Positions 1 to 9,054 of a stretch of 64,000 nt of DNA are shown here, piece after piece. Each line of letters begins with the position of its first letter. Within the stretch, counting starts at the first letter, position 1. Under the pieces are notes generated by a model that saw nothing but the letters and a program-made list of their open reading frames with translations, ran no database searches and had not been told where the DNA came from. Both the position numbers and the translations under genes were made by a program. The stretch is taken from assembly GCF_000482245.1 (NCBI RefSeq), contig NZ_AWNH01000112.1, positions 186,001 to 250,000 of the forward strand, written 5' to 3'. This DNA comes from Leptolyngbya sp. Heron Island J (GTDB taxonomy: Bacteria > Cyanobacteriota > Cyanobacteriia > Phormidesmidales > Phormidesmidaceae).

Positions 1-306
1 CTCACCAGTTTTCATTTCGGCAATCTGGCCGTCGTGGAGAACCATGCCGCCGATTAGCTGGACGTCATAATGACGCATGCCAAGTACCCGAGTACCCGCT
101 TCACGCACGACAGCAAATGCTTCGGTGAGTAAATCGTCCAGGTCTTCGTCCTCTTCAAGGCGCTGCTTAAATTCAGCAGTTTTACCCCGCAGTTCGTCGT
201 CAGAGAGAGCCTTGATTTCCTCTTCAAGGAGAGCAATCTCTTTAACATCAGGTTGATAGCGCTTGAGCTTGCGAGCGTTGGGATCGCCTAAAAGTCGTTT
301 CAGCAT
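1..306 (-). CDS. secA: Preprotein translocase ATPase SecA, N-terminal 102 codons (runs off window)
   Basis: The reverse strand is open from the ATG at 306 to the window edge, and the rest of the gene lies to the left. The first residues [17 protein letters not shown], then [33 protein letters not shown] and MKTGE, are the classic SecA amino terminus. The window ends just as the Walker A region begins. SecA is the cytosolic motor that drives unfolded preproteins through SecYEG into the thylakoid or plasma membrane. The secF-secD genes for the same pathway lie 12 kb away. Recognition is by sequence memory of the family and is very secure despite the truncation by the window. Confidence 0.95.
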   Translation of the reverse strand, partial: MLKRLLGDPNARKLKRYQPDVKEIALLEEEIKALSDDELRGKTAEFKQRLEEDEDLDDLLTEAFAVVREAGTRVLGMRHYDVQLIGGMVLHDGQIAEMKTGE

Positions 307-710
307 GTCTGGGCAGTAAACGGCGGGTGTGGGTACTATACCCCGATACTTATCTTATCTAGATATCCTAAGCCTAGAAACCCCATTCTTATGGACGGTT
401 TACCTCACTCGAAACGAATGTCGGATGTGTGGTTGAGTTGGGGGATGGTGAGCTTAATTGCGATCGCTATTTCAGCAGAGAGTTTGATCCTACACACTGG
501 GTCGGGGAATTCAAGGCTCTAACCCTAAACGAAGTGATCAATCCAGAAAAATATTGTAATTTAAATTGTATTTTCTGATACCAACTATCAAGGACTTTGA
601 TGGACGTTCTGTAGCAGCCCAGGTATTGTAGGCTCAGCCCAGCGTTTGCATTCAGATTTGTCCCAACCGGCTCACTGAATAGGTGGCGTCATCTTTTTGC
701 TTTAACCCTA
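307..710. other. Intergenic region between secA and a GNAT gene
   Basis: No convincing gene is seen in these 404 bases. The region carries one HIP1 octamer near 460 and presumably the secA promoter, which would read leftwards. A short inverted repeat GGGTACTATACCC lies just upstream of secA, near 332-346. The 13-mer agagtttgatcct near 479 resembles a 16S 5' end only by chance, because nothing rRNA-like follows it. Confidence 0.4.
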
Positions 711-1178
711 ATGAATCTTCAGTCTGTTCAGTTTCGCTACACTAAGACGTTAGCGCCAAAGGATTTAGAACAGCTCGGAAACCTGTTTGATCAGTCTGCT
801 TTTTGGGCAGCTGGACGACAGCTTAACGATTTAGCTAAAGCCATTAGCGGTAGCTGCCCAGTAGTGACTGCGTGGCATGGGGATACCCTGATCGGCTTTG
901 CTCGAGCCACATCAGATGGTGTTTATCGAGCCACTATCTGGGATGTCGTTATCCATGATGACTATCAAGGGGCGGGCTTAGGGCGCAAGTTGGTGGAAAC
1001 AGTTTTAGGCCATCCCCATATGAGTAGCGTGGAACGCACATATCTTATGACCACCAACCAGAAGCAGTTTTATGAGCGGGTTGGCTTCGTGGAAAATACC
1101 ACAACTACTATGATGCTGATTAATCAACCGCTTGATAGCAGCTGTCTGTTGCGACAGGTTGAAGAAGTGATTCAGTAG
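711..1178 (+). CDS. GNAT family N-acetyltransferase
   Basis: This 155-residue protein is a single GNAT fold. The acetyl-CoA pyrophosphate loop is QGAGLGRKL at about residues 86-94, following a beta strand IWDVVIHDDY. The late motif YERVGF is at about 121-126. The family transfers an acetyl group from acetyl-CoA to an amine, but the substrate cannot be told from the sequence. The ATG at 711 has no strong ribosome site. The gene stands alone and converges with the small gene at 1188-1442, leaving only 9 bases between stop codons. It is cytosolic by lack of any signal or membrane segment. Confidence 0.85.
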   Translation: MNLQSVQFRYTKTLAPKDLEQLGNLFDQSAFWAAGRQLNDLAKAISGSCPVVTAWHGDTLIGFARATSDGVYRATIWDVVIHDDYQGAGLGRKLVETVLGHPHMSSVERTYLMTTNQKQFYERVGFVENTTTTMMLINQPLDSSCLLRQVEEVIQ

Positions 1179-1187
1179 CTGTTGTTG

Positions 1188-1442
1188 CTAAACAGTGCCT
1201 TCCTCAGCCTCTATCTTTTCTCGGCTTTCATCCCAGTAAGCACTGTAGGTCCATTCTTCCTTTGGCCCTTTATCCACCAGCTTCCATCGATAAATAGCCT
1301 TATCTGGGTTCACACCTACTTCGAGTAACTTAGCGCCCATATAATACTCTGTCTGCTTCTTTGTCCGTGCTTTAAGAAATGCGGACTGACTTTTGGAAAT
1401 TAGCTTAGTGATATGAGCTTGAGTGGGTCTTTTTCTGGCCAT
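1188..1442 (-). CDS. Small hypothetical protein, 84 aa
   Basis: This is a basic, lysine-rich soluble protein that begins MARKRPTQAHITKLISKSQ and ends with an acidic tail (EKIEAEEGTV). No family is recognised. An upstream in-frame ATG at 1478 would add 12 residues. The ATG at 1442 is preferred because MARKRPTQ looks like a natural N-terminus. The middle part alternates YRWKLVDKG and WTYSAYWDESREKIE, suggesting beta strands and a helix. It lies downstream of ycf66 on the same strand, 54 bases after its stop, and could be cotranscribed. The function is unknown. Confidence 0.5.
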   Translation of the reverse strand: MARKRPTQAHITKLISKSQSAFLKARTKKQTEYYMGAKLLEVGVNPDKAIYRWKLVDKGPKEEWTYSAYWDESREKIEAEEGTV

Positions 1443-1496
1443 TGGTGAAATACAATCTGCGTTTTGAAAAAGGGACATCAGCCAAGTAGCTAACGA

Positions 1497-2396
1497 TTAG
1501 TAATTGGCTGGTGGCTGAGGGGGGGTGCCGGGATAAGGCTCAGCATCACCGTCCGCCGGAGGAGTAGGACGAAAATCTGTGTAGCTGCCTTCATTTTTGG
1601 GCTCTGATGGCCGGGGGCGAACATTAAGGGGGGGCCTTTCATTGCGAGTTGCGCTATCTCTAGGCGGCTGTGGCAGGCCTCCCAAACTATGACCTGCACC
1701 ATTACCAGTGGGTGCTGGTGTATCTAAAGGTGGTCTTGGCGGCGGGGATTGAGGCGGGCGCTGTGGACGATTAGGTGATGCAGAGGAGTTGCTGCCGTAT
1801 TGAGAACCAGCCGGATAAGGGCTATCGGGGCGATTGCCTGGACGTGGTTCTGAACGCCCTCGCTCATTGGGATAACGGTCAAACTGTTCATCGCGCCCAG
1901 ACTGACCTGGCTGCAAACGTGCAGGTGGGCGACGATCCTCATAGGGAGCAGGGGGACGGGGTTCTAGAGGGCGCGGTTCATAGCGCTCTCCGTAACTATC
2001 ACCCCGGTAGCGATCGCTAGGAATACGAGGCTGTCTTGGTCCTGCGTCCTCCCAATCGTCTAGCTCAGCTCGATAAACCCGGCGGGGACGTTCTTCATAG
2101 CGTCGAGGTGGGCCTTCCCGCTCGGCGGGACGATTGCGATTAGAGTCTCGCTTACTAATGTCGTTAATAATTAGAGTGGTCAGCATGCCCACTAACATGA
2201 CTTGCTGAAACGAAGCCAGCAGCTCCATATTTAAGTGAGCCAGCAGGAAAATGCCAGACAGCAGCAGTAGAATCGAGTAAACCTTATCAGAGCTGCGTTC
2301 ATAGCCCGGCTTCAGCTTATCTAAAAAGAAAAGCCCAACCGCCCCAAGAATAAGTATTAATCCAACCAGCAGCGGGACAGGAGTACCAAAATTCAC
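1497..2396 (-). CDS. ycf66: Ycf66 family membrane protein with long proline/arginine-rich tail
   Basis: The first 80 residues match the Ycf66 N-terminal domain: VNFGTPVPLLVG, then three hydrophobic segments at about 9-25, 40-54 and 60-78. The remaining 215 residues are low-complexity and rich in P, R, G and D, which is expected to be disordered and is typical of cyanobacterial members. The start chosen is GTG at 2396, because AGGAAG lies 5 bases upstream and family members begin with M-V-N-F-G. An ATG at 2435 would add 13 residues. Ycf66 is conserved in cyanobacteria and some plastids, but its biochemical role is not established. The transcript may continue into the small gene at 1188-1442. 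Confidence 0.8.
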   Translation of the reverse strand: MNFGTPVPLLVGLILILGAVGLFFLDKLKPGYERSSDKVYSILLLLSGIFLLAHLNMELLASFQQVMLVGMLTTLIINDISKRDSNRNRPAEREGPPRRYEERPRRVYRAELDDWEDAGPRQPRIPSDRYRGDSYGERYEPRPLEPRPPAPYEDRRPPARLQPGQSGRDEQFDRYPNERGRSEPRPGNRPDSPYPAGSQYGSNSSASPNRPQRPPQSPPPRPPLDTPAPTGNGAGHSLGGLPQPPRDSATRNERPPLNVRPRPSEPKNEGSYTDFRPTPPADGDAEPYPGTPPQPPANY

Positions 2397-2621
2397 AATT
2401 GCTTCCTCGTATGATGGTGGCCCTCTGACAGGCATTTTGCCTGATTCGACAATCCATAGCCACCAATTCTATCCTAGCGGGCAGCATTGGATTTGTCTTT
2501 TGATCACGTTTGATCAACCAAGCATCAGTCAGAATTTTAAGCGCCTGCAATCCTGCATCCTCTAATCCTGCAGTTCTGCTTTTGCATAGGCTCTGTTGAG
2601 TAGCGCGACGTAGTCAAGCAT

Positions 2622-2650
2622 AAAAAAGAGCGCAGCATTGGCTGCACTCT
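2622..2650 (-). terminator. Rho-independent terminator of psbX
   Basis: Read on the minus strand, a 10-bp stem (AGAGTGCAGC / GCTGCGCTCT, one G-T pair) closes a CAAT loop and is followed at once by a run of six T. It lies 88 bases beyond the psbX stop codon. It would isolate psbX from ycf66. Confidence 0.85.
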
Positions 2651-2737
2651 CAATTCATTCACACAAGACATTGACCAGGAAAAATCTATGGTCTTATCTA
2701 TACTCAAAACAATGATTTCACTGCAGGCTAGATATAC

Positions 2738-2854
2738 TCAGCGTCTAATCTTGTCGCGCTGACTGATAAAGACGAGAGCGACAGTGACTGGAACAACTAC
2801 AATTACAGCGCCAGCAACCAGGCTCAATAAGAAATTAGTCAATGATGGTGTCAT
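2738..2854 (-). CDS. psbX: Photosystem II protein PsbX, 38 aa
   Basis: The reverse strand from the ATG at 2854 encodes a 38-residue protein. It has a short N-terminus ([11 protein letters not shown]), one transmembrane helix of about 20 residues (residues 9-30) and a basic end QRDKIRR. This is the pattern of PsbX, a small single-helix subunit at the periphery of the photosystem II core near cytochrome b559. It is too short for ordinary gene-length cutoffs and is easily missed. It has its own strong terminator at 2622-2650 and is divergent from yggT, with about 250 bases of shared upstream DNA. Length and sequence fit the family well. Confidence 0.92.
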   Translation of the reverse strand: MTPSLTNFLLSLVAGAVIVVVPVTVALVFISQRDKIRR

Positions 2855-3103
2855 GGCCTCTACTCTTTAGATTCGCAAACGTTCGTAATGCTTGCTTAAT
2901 ATAGTATCGAGCAACGTTAACCTTGAGAAGCCTTTTCATTTGGGCAAAAAGCAAGGCAAACGTTGACCAAAACGCTAAATGCTTTTTACATCAAGGCTTT
3001 TTAGTTTTTTTATTAAAAAGGTCACCGATTCACAGCTCCCAGCAAACGGTCTAAGCTTTACAATCCTTAAAGTGGATTACTCATTTAACGAGGAACTTTG
3101 ACA

Positions 3104-3385
3104 ATGTCAGGTATCGCAATTGGCAATTGGATTGTTGGACCGCTGCTGGCAGTGATGACCTTGCTGTTTATCTTCCGCATCGTTCTAACCTGGTATCCCG
3201 AGGCCGAATCAAACAAGTTTCCCTTCAATTTGGTTTACTGGCCAACTGAGCCGTTTTTGATTCCTGTTCGCAAAGTAGTTCAACCCTTTGGTGGGGTGGA
3301 CATTTCGCCAATTATCTGGGTGGCCTTTATTAGTCTGCTACGGGAAATTTTAGTGGGTCAGCAAGGCTTATTAAAGATGTTCTAA
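3104..3385 (+). CDS. YggT/Ycf19 family membrane protein
   Basis: This 93-residue protein has two hydrophobic helices, at about 8-27 and 69-87. Between them is the family signature FRIVLTWYP followed by TEPFLIPVRKVV and the PFGGVDISPI motif. Members in cyanobacteria and plastids (Ycf19, CCB3) are linked to membrane-complex biogenesis, including cytochrome b6 haem attachment in plastids. A specific role here is inference. The ATG at 3104 is preferred over an in-frame TTG at 3098, because GAGGA at 3090-3094 is correctly spaced only for the ATG. It is divergent from psbX and upstream of uvrC. Confidence 0.85.
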   Translation: MSGIAIGNWIVGPLLAVMTLLFIFRIVLTWYPEAESNKFPFNLVYWPTEPFLIPVRKVVQPFGGVDISPIIWVAFISLLREILVGQQGLLKMF

Positions 3386-3483
3386 CGGCCTTGGTTAGGG
3401 CAAATGTATCCAGAATAGAAAGGCGATATCCTTAATTGCATTCAGCATTGCTGTTTTCATTGAGAAAATTTTAATGCTTTAGC

Positions 3484-5412
3484 TTGAATGTGATTCAGAT
3501 TAGAAAGGATTTGGAGAGACCCTTAGTGCCTTCTGCCGCTGCTGCAACAACACTACTCAAAGACCCTGAACGCTTAGAGACTCGCCTCAAAGAGATTCCC
3601 CAGGAGCCGGGCGTTTATTTTATGCGGGACGGGGACGATCAGATTCTCTACATCGGGAAGTCTAAAAGCTTACGCAATCGAGTCCGGTCCTATTTTAGGG
3701 ATGGGCATCATCATGCGCCTCGCATCAGCGTCATGGTGACTCAGGTTGTGGATATAGAGTTTATTGTCACTGACACTGAGGCTGAAGCCCTGGCCCTGGA
3801 GGCGAATTTAATTAAGCAGCATCAGCCGTATTTTAATGTGTTGCTTAAGGATGATAAGAAGTATCCTTATCTCTGTATTACCTGGTCAGAAAACTATCCA
3901 CGCATTTTCATTACCCGTAAACGACGCAAAACCACTAAGAAAGATCGCTACTACGGTCCTTATGTGGACACAGGGTTACTGCGCCGGACGTTGCACATTG
4001 CTAAAAAAATATTCCCACTGCGGCAGCGACGCCAGCCTTTATTCAAAGATAGACCTTGTCTAAACTACGACATTGGTCAATGTCCTGGTGTGTGTCAGGA
4101 GTTGATCACGCCAGAGGATTATCACAAGATTGTCCAAAAGGTGGCCATGGTTTTCCAGGGACGGGTGCAGGAACTGGAGTCGATCTTGATGGCCCAGATG
4201 GAAAAAGCAGCTGAAAAGCTTAATTTTGAACAGGCAGCTAAGCTTAGGGATCAGATTCGCGGGTTACAAACCTTAAGTGCTCATCAAAAGGTAGCGCTGC
4301 CAGACGATACGATTTCGCGGGATGCGATCGCACTTTCCGGTGACGATCAGCACACCTGTATTCAGTTATTTCAAATTCGGGCTGGTCGTCTGGTCGGTCG
4401 CTTAGGTTTTGTTGCCGAGACCGAATCGGGTACGCCTGGGCAAATTCTCCAGCGGGTTCTAGAGGAGCACTACCCAACGGTCGATGCTGTCGAAATTCCC
4501 AGCGAAATTTTGGTGCAACACGCGCTGCTCGAGTCGGATATTCTGGCGGAGTTTCTGACTCAGCAAAAAGGGCGCAAAGTAACGATTGAAGTCCCCCAGC
4601 GACAGTCTAAGGCAGAACTGTTGGAAATGGTGGAGCGTAATGCTCAGTATGAACTAGCTCGCACCCAACGATTTGCCGACCGCAACAACCAGGCTATGCA
4701 GGATCTCGCTGAGATTGTGGATTTACCAGGTCTACCAAAACGCATAGAGGGCTATGACATTTCCCACACTCAGGGATCAGATGCCGTCGCTTCCCAGGTG
4801 GTTTTTGTAGATGGATTGCCAGCAAAGCAACATTACCGTCATTACAAAATCAAAAACCCCAAGGTCACCAGTGGTCATTCCGATGACTTCGCCAGCATGG
4901 CCGAGGTGATTCGCCGTCGCTTTCGAAAGTATGCGGAAGATCCCTCAAAGGAACGCATTGGTAACCCAGACTGGCCTGACCTGGTGATGATTGACGGAGG
5001 TAAGGGACAGCTTTCAGCAGTAGTAGAGGTGCTTAAAGAACTCAATCTACTCAGTGAGTTAAACGTAGTCAGCTTGGCGAAAAAGCGAGAAGAAATCTTT
5101 TTGCCGGGTGAATCAGTACCGTTGCCGACCGAAGCAGAGCAGCCAGGTGTTCAGCTTTTACGACGTTTGCGAGATGAGGCCCACCGATTTGCAGTTAGTT
5201 TTCATCGCAAAAAACGTACAGACCGCATGCGCCGCTCTAGATTGAGTGAGATTCCAGGGCTAGGGCACCATCGACAAAAAATGCTGCTGGCCGAGTTTCG
5301 CTCTATTGACTACATCCGCGAAGCTAGCATCGAGCGATTAACGGCAGTATCAGGAGTGGGTCCTAAATTAGCCCAGCAGATCTATGAATACTTTCATCCA
5401 GAATCATCTTAA
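3484..5412 (+). CDS. uvrC: Excinuclease ABC subunit C
   Basis: UvrC makes the two incisions around a DNA lesion in nucleotide excision repair with UvrA and UvrB. The GIY-YIG nuclease domain is at about residues 40-120 (PGVYFMRD, then [12 protein letters not shown]). The cysteine segment [14 protein letters not shown] follows near 190. The UVR helix pair is near 210-245 ([18 protein letters not shown]), the RNase H-like domain has [13 protein letters not shown] and MIDGGKGQL, and helix-hairpin-helix repeats are at about 580-640. At 642 aa the length is normal. The start is uncertain: TTG at 3484 and GTG at 3490 are the only early in-frame candidates, and neither has a clear ribosome site. Confidence 0.97.
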   Translation: MNVIQIRKDLERPLVPSAAAATTLLKDPERLETRLKEIPQEPGVYFMRDGDDQILYIGKSKSLRNRVRSYFRDGHHHAPRISVMVTQVVDIEFIVTDTEAEALALEANLIKQHQPYFNVLLKDDKKYPYLCITWSENYPRIFITRKRRKTTKKDRYYGPYVDTGLLRRTLHIAKKIFPLRQRRQPLFKDRPCLNYDIGQCPGVCQELITPEDYHKIVQKVAMVFQGRVQELESILMAQMEKAAEKLNFEQAAKLRDQIRGLQTLSAHQKVALPDDTISRDAIALSGDDQHTCIQLFQIRAGRLVGRLGFVAETESGTPGQILQRVLEEHYPTVDAVEIPSEILVQHALLESDILAEFLTQQKGRKVTIEVPQRQSKAELLEMVERNAQYELARTQRFADRNNQAMQDLAEIVDLPGLPKRIEGYDISHTQGSDAVASQVVFVDGLPAKQHYRHYKIKNPKVTSGHSDDFASMAEVIRRRFRKYAEDPSKERIGNPDWPDLVMIDGGKGQLSAVVEVLKELNLLSELNVVSLAKKREEIFLPGESVPLPTEAEQPGVQLLRRLRDEAHRFAVSFHRKKRTDRMRRSRLSEIPGLGHHRQKMLLAEFRSIDYIREASIERLTAVSGVGPKLAQQIYEYFHPESS

Positions 5413-5458
5413 GATTCTGACATCTGAGACAGGATCTAGGTGAGTATGTGTCAGTGTT

Positions 5459-6328
5459 TTACATATAGTTTGCCATTCCACTCTCATAGGCAAGCATGTC
5501 TGAATTTTCAATACCAAAAAGTGCTTCGAGCAGAGCAAAGGTACTTTTATAGAATCTGATGCGTGGCCACAGATCTTCAAAATTAGGATAGCCACAGCTA
5601 GCCTGGTAAACAAAATTTTCTCCATAGCTGCTGAGCAGCCCAGCAAAATCATAGGCGGGGTCTCCTAGACTGGCATTACTAAAGTCAATGATGCCGCTGA
5701 TGGAGTTGGTTGTCTGATCAAACAGTATATTGCTTGTCCCAAAGTCACCATGTTTTAGCACAGGTTTATAGGCAAAATGCTTGGGCTCGTTGAGAAACCT
5801 TTCAAAATGGCTAATGATCCAAGTCTGAGCATCAGGCCGCATATGGGGAATTAACTTTGTACGAATCCTTCGAAATATCTCGGTCCATTGAGAGGCTGTA
5901 TCGTTCCGGGGTAAACAAGTTGCAAGTTCAGTAATGCTTGATAGTCGATGGAGGGTACTAAGAAATTCTCCCAGCTGTTTAGCTAAATTGCCTTGAGTTG
6001 TGGAGGATGCATTGCTCAATAGGTTATTCCACAAGGGTTCACCTGGAATCTTGGGATATCCCATAAATGCTCCAGATAGATCTGCTAGGCAGATAAACTC
6101 TGGTTCAGGGGTAGCTAAGGAAATCCGTCCCTGAATGTATTTAAGCAGAGTGATTTCTTGTTTTAAGGCATGGAGACCTTCGATATATTTTGGAAAGCGA
6201 AAGATAAATTGGTCGTTAACATCTAACACTGTGTTGTTTCGACCATGGCTAATGGCGTCTACTGCGTTAATGGCCAGATCGGGATAGACCTGCTGAATCA
6301 CCTGGGTGTAGGGTGATAGATTTTCCAC
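5459..6328 (-). CDS. Aminoglycoside phosphotransferase (APH) family kinase
   Basis: This 289-residue protein has the APH/choline-kinase fold. The catalytic loop HGDFGTSN is at 193-200 and the metal-binding IIDF motif is at 213-216, followed by SLGDPAYDFAGL. These motifs are intact, so it is probably an active small-molecule kinase. The substrate cannot be read from sequence. Chromosomal members in environmental bacteria are often not antibiotic-resistance enzymes, so the APH name is a fold label only. It follows arfB on the same strand with a 51-base gap and converges on uvrC. Confidence 0.85.
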   Translation of the reverse strand: MENLSPYTQVIQQVYPDLAINAVDAISHGRNNTVLDVNDQFIFRFPKYIEGLHALKQEITLLKYIQGRISLATPEPEFICLADLSGAFMGYPKIPGEPLWNNLLSNASSTTQGNLAKQLGEFLSTLHRLSSITELATCLPRNDTASQWTEIFRRIRTKLIPHMRPDAQTWIISHFERFLNEPKHFAYKPVLKHGDFGTSNILFDQTTNSISGIIDFSNASLGDPAYDFAGLLSSYGENFVYQASCGYPNFEDLWPRIRFYKSTFALLEALFGIENSDMLAYESGMANYM

Positions 6329-6379
6329 GAGACTGCTTGGCTATAAAACTACTTGGATAGTTCTGCAGGTGTACGGTTC

Positions 6380-6799
6380 CTAGTCATCGTAAGTCACGCG
6401 ACTGCGAGAGGCTTTTTGCTGGCTTCGTTTAGCTTTACTTTCAAGACGTCTTTGTTTGGCTGCTTTACTAGGCTTAGTGGGTTTACGCTTTTTCTTAACC
6501 ACTATGGCTGAGCGAATCAGCTGCTGGAGTCGTTCTAATGCATCAGTTTTGTTGCGTAGCTGGGTGCGATGCGCTTGGGATTTGATATTGATCACACCGC
6601 TTTTAGTAATCCGACCATCCTTTAACGCCAACAGTCTGGTTTTGTAATGCTCTGGTAACGATGAGCCCGGAATATCAAACCGGAGGTGAATCGCCGTGGC
6701 AACTTTATTAACGTTTTGACCACCTGCACCTTGCGATCGCACAGCCTGCAGTTCAATCTCATGATCGGGAATTGACACCTGGTTAGAAATTCTCAGCAT
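6380..6799 (-). CDS. arfB: Peptidyl-tRNA hydrolase ArfB (YaeJ-type ribosome rescue factor)
   Basis: The protein is 139 residues long. The release-factor GGQ motif sits in RSQGAGGQNVNKVATAIHL (GGQ at 26-28). A lysine- and arginine-rich tail starts near residue 100, ending SQQKASRSRVTYDD. This is the architecture of ArfB, which lacks codon-recognition domains and frees stalled ribosomes by hydrolysing peptidyl-tRNA. The basic tail occupies the empty mRNA channel in characterised homologues. The start MLRISNQVSIP is standard for the family. A HIP1 site lies within the GGQ-coding region. Confidence 0.93.
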   Translation of the reverse strand: MLRISNQVSIPDHEIELQAVRSQGAGGQNVNKVATAIHLRFDIPGSSLPEHYKTRLLALKDGRITKSGVINIKSQAHRTQLRNKTDALERLQQLIRSAIVVKKKRKPTKPSKAAKQRRLESKAKRSQQKASRSRVTYDD

Positions 6800-6960
6800 A
6801 GCCTGTCCGCTCCTATTGCCCTACTTTCAGCATAACCAACTAAACTCTAAAGAAGTTTTGAGGCCTCACTTTTGAGTTTTAAGGTTAGCGAGACGCTTAG
6901 AATTCACAAGGAAAGACCCATCACAACTTGTGCCTCAAAGTTCATCAGGACTCAGCAGCG

Positions 6961-7761
6961 ATGCCACTACTTAAATACCTTCAGCGGTTTTCACGCATAA
7001 TCTCGACGCTGCTGTCAGTGTATTACGCCTATATGCTTGAATATCGAGCCGAGCTGATGTTTTGGGTGCTTTCAGGCTCATTCCCTCTAATATTGATGGG
7101 ATTATGGCAAGAAGCTGCCCGTAGTGGTCAGTTTGACCTCAATCCCGACGATGTTGTGCGTTACTTCTTAGCTGTTTTTGTAGTACGACAGTTAACCGTT
7201 GTCTGGGTGATTTGGGACTTTGAGCGAGAAGTATTAGAGGGCAAGCTATCGCCACTATTATTACAGCCTCTCGATCCAGGTTGGCGTCATTTTTCATCCC
7301 ATTTAGCTGAGCGTCTGGCTCGGCTGCCATTTATTGCTGCTTTAATCGGGCTGTTTCTGTGGCTATATCCCGTAGCCCGCCAACAACCGGCCCATGTTGG
7401 CTGGGGGCTATTGGCCATTAGTCTAGCCTTTTGCCTGCGGTTTTTAATGCAATATACCTATGCCATGCTGGCTTTTTGGGTGGAACGGGCAACGGCCATC
7501 GAACAATTTTCATTTTTGCTTTACACCTTCTTCTCGGGCATGGTGGCTCCCTTGACCTTGTTTCCTGAAGCTATTCGTCTGATTGTTCTATGGACGCCGT
7601 TTCCATATCTAATCTATGTACCTGCCAGCTTGATTGTGGGCTTACCTGTGAATATTGGCAAAAGTCTGACCATAACCCTGGCCTGGTGCTTAATTTTCTG
7701 GGGACTCAATCGTTGGCTGTGGCGACAGGGGCTCAAACGATATTCAGGTATGGGTGCCTAG
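6961..7761 (+). CDS. ABC-2 type transporter permease, first subunit
   Basis: This 266-residue protein has about six hydrophobic segments and no ATP-binding motifs. It resembles the ABC-2 permeases that occur as pairs of about 260 aa with a separate ATPase. Key features are YRAELMFWVLSGSFPLILM near the N-terminus, LEGKLSPLLLQPLDPGWR in the cytoplasmic loop, and AIEQFSFLLYTFFSGMVAPL. The ATG at 6961 is preferred over an upstream in-frame TTG at 6928, because AGGA precedes the ATG. A second permease of the same type lies at 9055-9837, separated by a sigma factor gene. No ATPase gene is in the window, so substrate and direction are unknown. Confidence 0.85.
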   Translation: MPLLKYLQRFSRIISTLLSVYYAYMLEYRAELMFWVLSGSFPLILMGLWQEAARSGQFDLNPDDVVRYFLAVFVVRQLTVVWVIWDFEREVLEGKLSPLLLQPLDPGWRHFSSHLAERLARLPFIAALIGLFLWLYPVARQQPAHVGWGLLAISLAFCLRFLMQYTYAMLAFWVERATAIEQFSFLLYTFFSGMVAPLTLFPEAIRLIVLWTPFPYLIYVPASLIVGLPVNIGKSLTITLAWCLIFWGLNRWLWRQGLKRYSGMGA

Positions 7762-8211
7762 GTAAGTATTTCGTATAGCTCACATAGCGTACTTAAGTAT
7801 ATGTAGAAAACATAAACTTAAGCATGCCTACACAAAGTTAATATGTGGTTCTATTTGCAAGAGATTTAAGTTAGCCTCACGTGGCTTCATACAACCCATA
7901 CTTTTACTTGCTAAGTTGAACTGTTTGCTAGATAAAAACGTTTATTCGGTATCTCTTAACTAACACTTCACGGACCACTTAGAAAGCACGGATTAAAGTA
8001 TTAGTGAGAGTTTTCTTAAGGAAAAACACTCGGTTAAATGGCTGATGCTTGATAGAGGTAGCTTGACTAAACTGGTTGAAAAGCTTGGGGATTTTTATAA
8101 AGACCTTTGTTCTTCTAGTTCTGATTACTACCATTATTTCTAATAGAAATTAGGTGCATACCTAGTCAATTCAGCCCCCGGTATTAAATAGTTTCCTGAA
8201 TTGTTTTTATT
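7762..8211. other. Region upstream of the ECF sigma gene
   Basis: These 450 AT-rich bases carry no convincing gene. An imperfect 12-bp inverted repeat (CTTAAGTATATG / CATAAACTTAAG) lies at 7792-7822, just after the permease stop, but has no T-run. The rest presumably holds the sigma factor promoter and a long leader. Confidence 0.35.
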
Positions 8212-8931
8212 ATGACTACTATCCAACTTGACGCACGCTCTCTGTCTTCTGGAACTCTTGATTCTGTCACTAAGCTTTCTCCATTTCAAACTATTCAATC
8301 TACTTGTCAAAAGCCTACTGTTGAGCAGCTTAACCAACTAGATCTAGCCGAGTTGATCAGTGTGTGTCAGCGGCATCGTTATCCAGAGCAAGCTCCGTTT
8401 TCGGAGCTTATGCGTCGGTATAAGTCCCATGTGGATCGCCAGCTTTATCATCTAGCTCCCGATTGGTCTGATCGCGCCGACTTAGCTCAAGAAGTCTGGA
8501 TTCGGGTTTATCGCAATTTGAACCGCTTGCAGTCACCTGTGAAGTTCAAAGGTTGGATGAGTCGTATTACCACTAACTTGTTTTATGACGAGCTACGCAA
8601 GCGCAAGCGCCATGCAGGCACGTTGTCTTTAGATGCGCCTCGTCATTTAGATGATGGTCAGGTTGATTGGGAAATTGCGTCAGAAGACCCTAGCCCTGTA
8701 GATACAATGATGACCCACGAGTTCTATGAGCGTTTGCAAGCGGCCATCGCTGAACTGCCTGAAGTATTTCGGACTACGATTGTCCTCAGGGAGATTCAAG
8801 GGCTGCCCTATGAAGAAATTGCGGAAATTACTGGGGTTTCCCTGGGGACTGTCAAGTCTCGCATCGCCCGAGCACGCTATCGTTTGCAAGGTGATCTGAA
8901 GCGCTATATTGATGGCCAACAGTCAGCTTAG
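8212..8931 (+). CDS. sigG: ECF-type RNA polymerase sigma factor, SigG-like
   Basis: This 239-residue protein has sigma region 2 at about 63-130 (FSELMRRY, DLAQEVWIRVYRNL, FKGWMSRITTNLFYDELRKRKR) and region 4 at about 178-228 (ELPEVFRTTIVLREIQGLPY, IAEITGVSLGTVKSRI). Regions 1 and 3 are absent, as in group-4/ECF factors. The 60-residue N-terminal extension and the LAPDWSDRADLAQE segment match the cyanobacterial SigG group as I recall it. The symbol is less certain than the family. No anti-sigma gene is adjacent. The gene sits between two permease genes that would normally be neighbours. Confidence 0.85.
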   Translation: MTTIQLDARSLSSGTLDSVTKLSPFQTIQSTCQKPTVEQLNQLDLAELISVCQRHRYPEQAPFSELMRRYKSHVDRQLYHLAPDWSDRADLAQEVWIRVYRNLNRLQSPVKFKGWMSRITTNLFYDELRKRKRHAGTLSLDAPRHLDDGQVDWEIASEDPSPVDTMMTHEFYERLQAAIAELPEVFRTTIVLREIQGLPYEEIAEITGVSLGTVKSRIARARYRLQGDLKRYIDGQQSA

Positions 8932-8945
8932 TTAACACGCTCAAA

Positions 8946-8970
8946 GAGGCGCTCCATGGAATGTCTGTGC
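8946..8970 (+). repeat. Dispersed palindromic repeat, copy A
   Basis: This is a degenerate copy of a CCATGG-centred palindrome (GAGGCGCTCCATGGAATGTCTGTGC). It starts 14 bases after the sigma factor stop codon. Better or related copies are at 19597-19621 and 22755-22787 in the same orientation relative to the upstream gene. A 12-mer CTGTGCATTAGA is repeated directly at 8965-8976 and 8978-8989. Confidence 0.7.
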
Positions 8971-9054
8971 ATTAGACCTGTGCATTAGAAAAGTCGAGAA
9001 TGTCTCCCAAGATATGTTGATACGATAGAGCTGACGATTTGGGATTCATCAACA

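Noticed and set aside
479-491. agagtttgatcct, like the 5' end of 16S rRNA
   Set aside because: The following bases do not continue as rRNA and no other rRNA signature is present in the gap. Chance match.
2317-2550. 77-codon minus-strand frame over the ycf66 start
   Set aside because: It overlaps ycf66 in another frame and has no features.
5459-6328. Antibiotic resistance call for the APH-fold protein
   Set aside because: Only the kinase fold is visible. There is no mobile element and no close match to a known resistance enzyme that I can recall.
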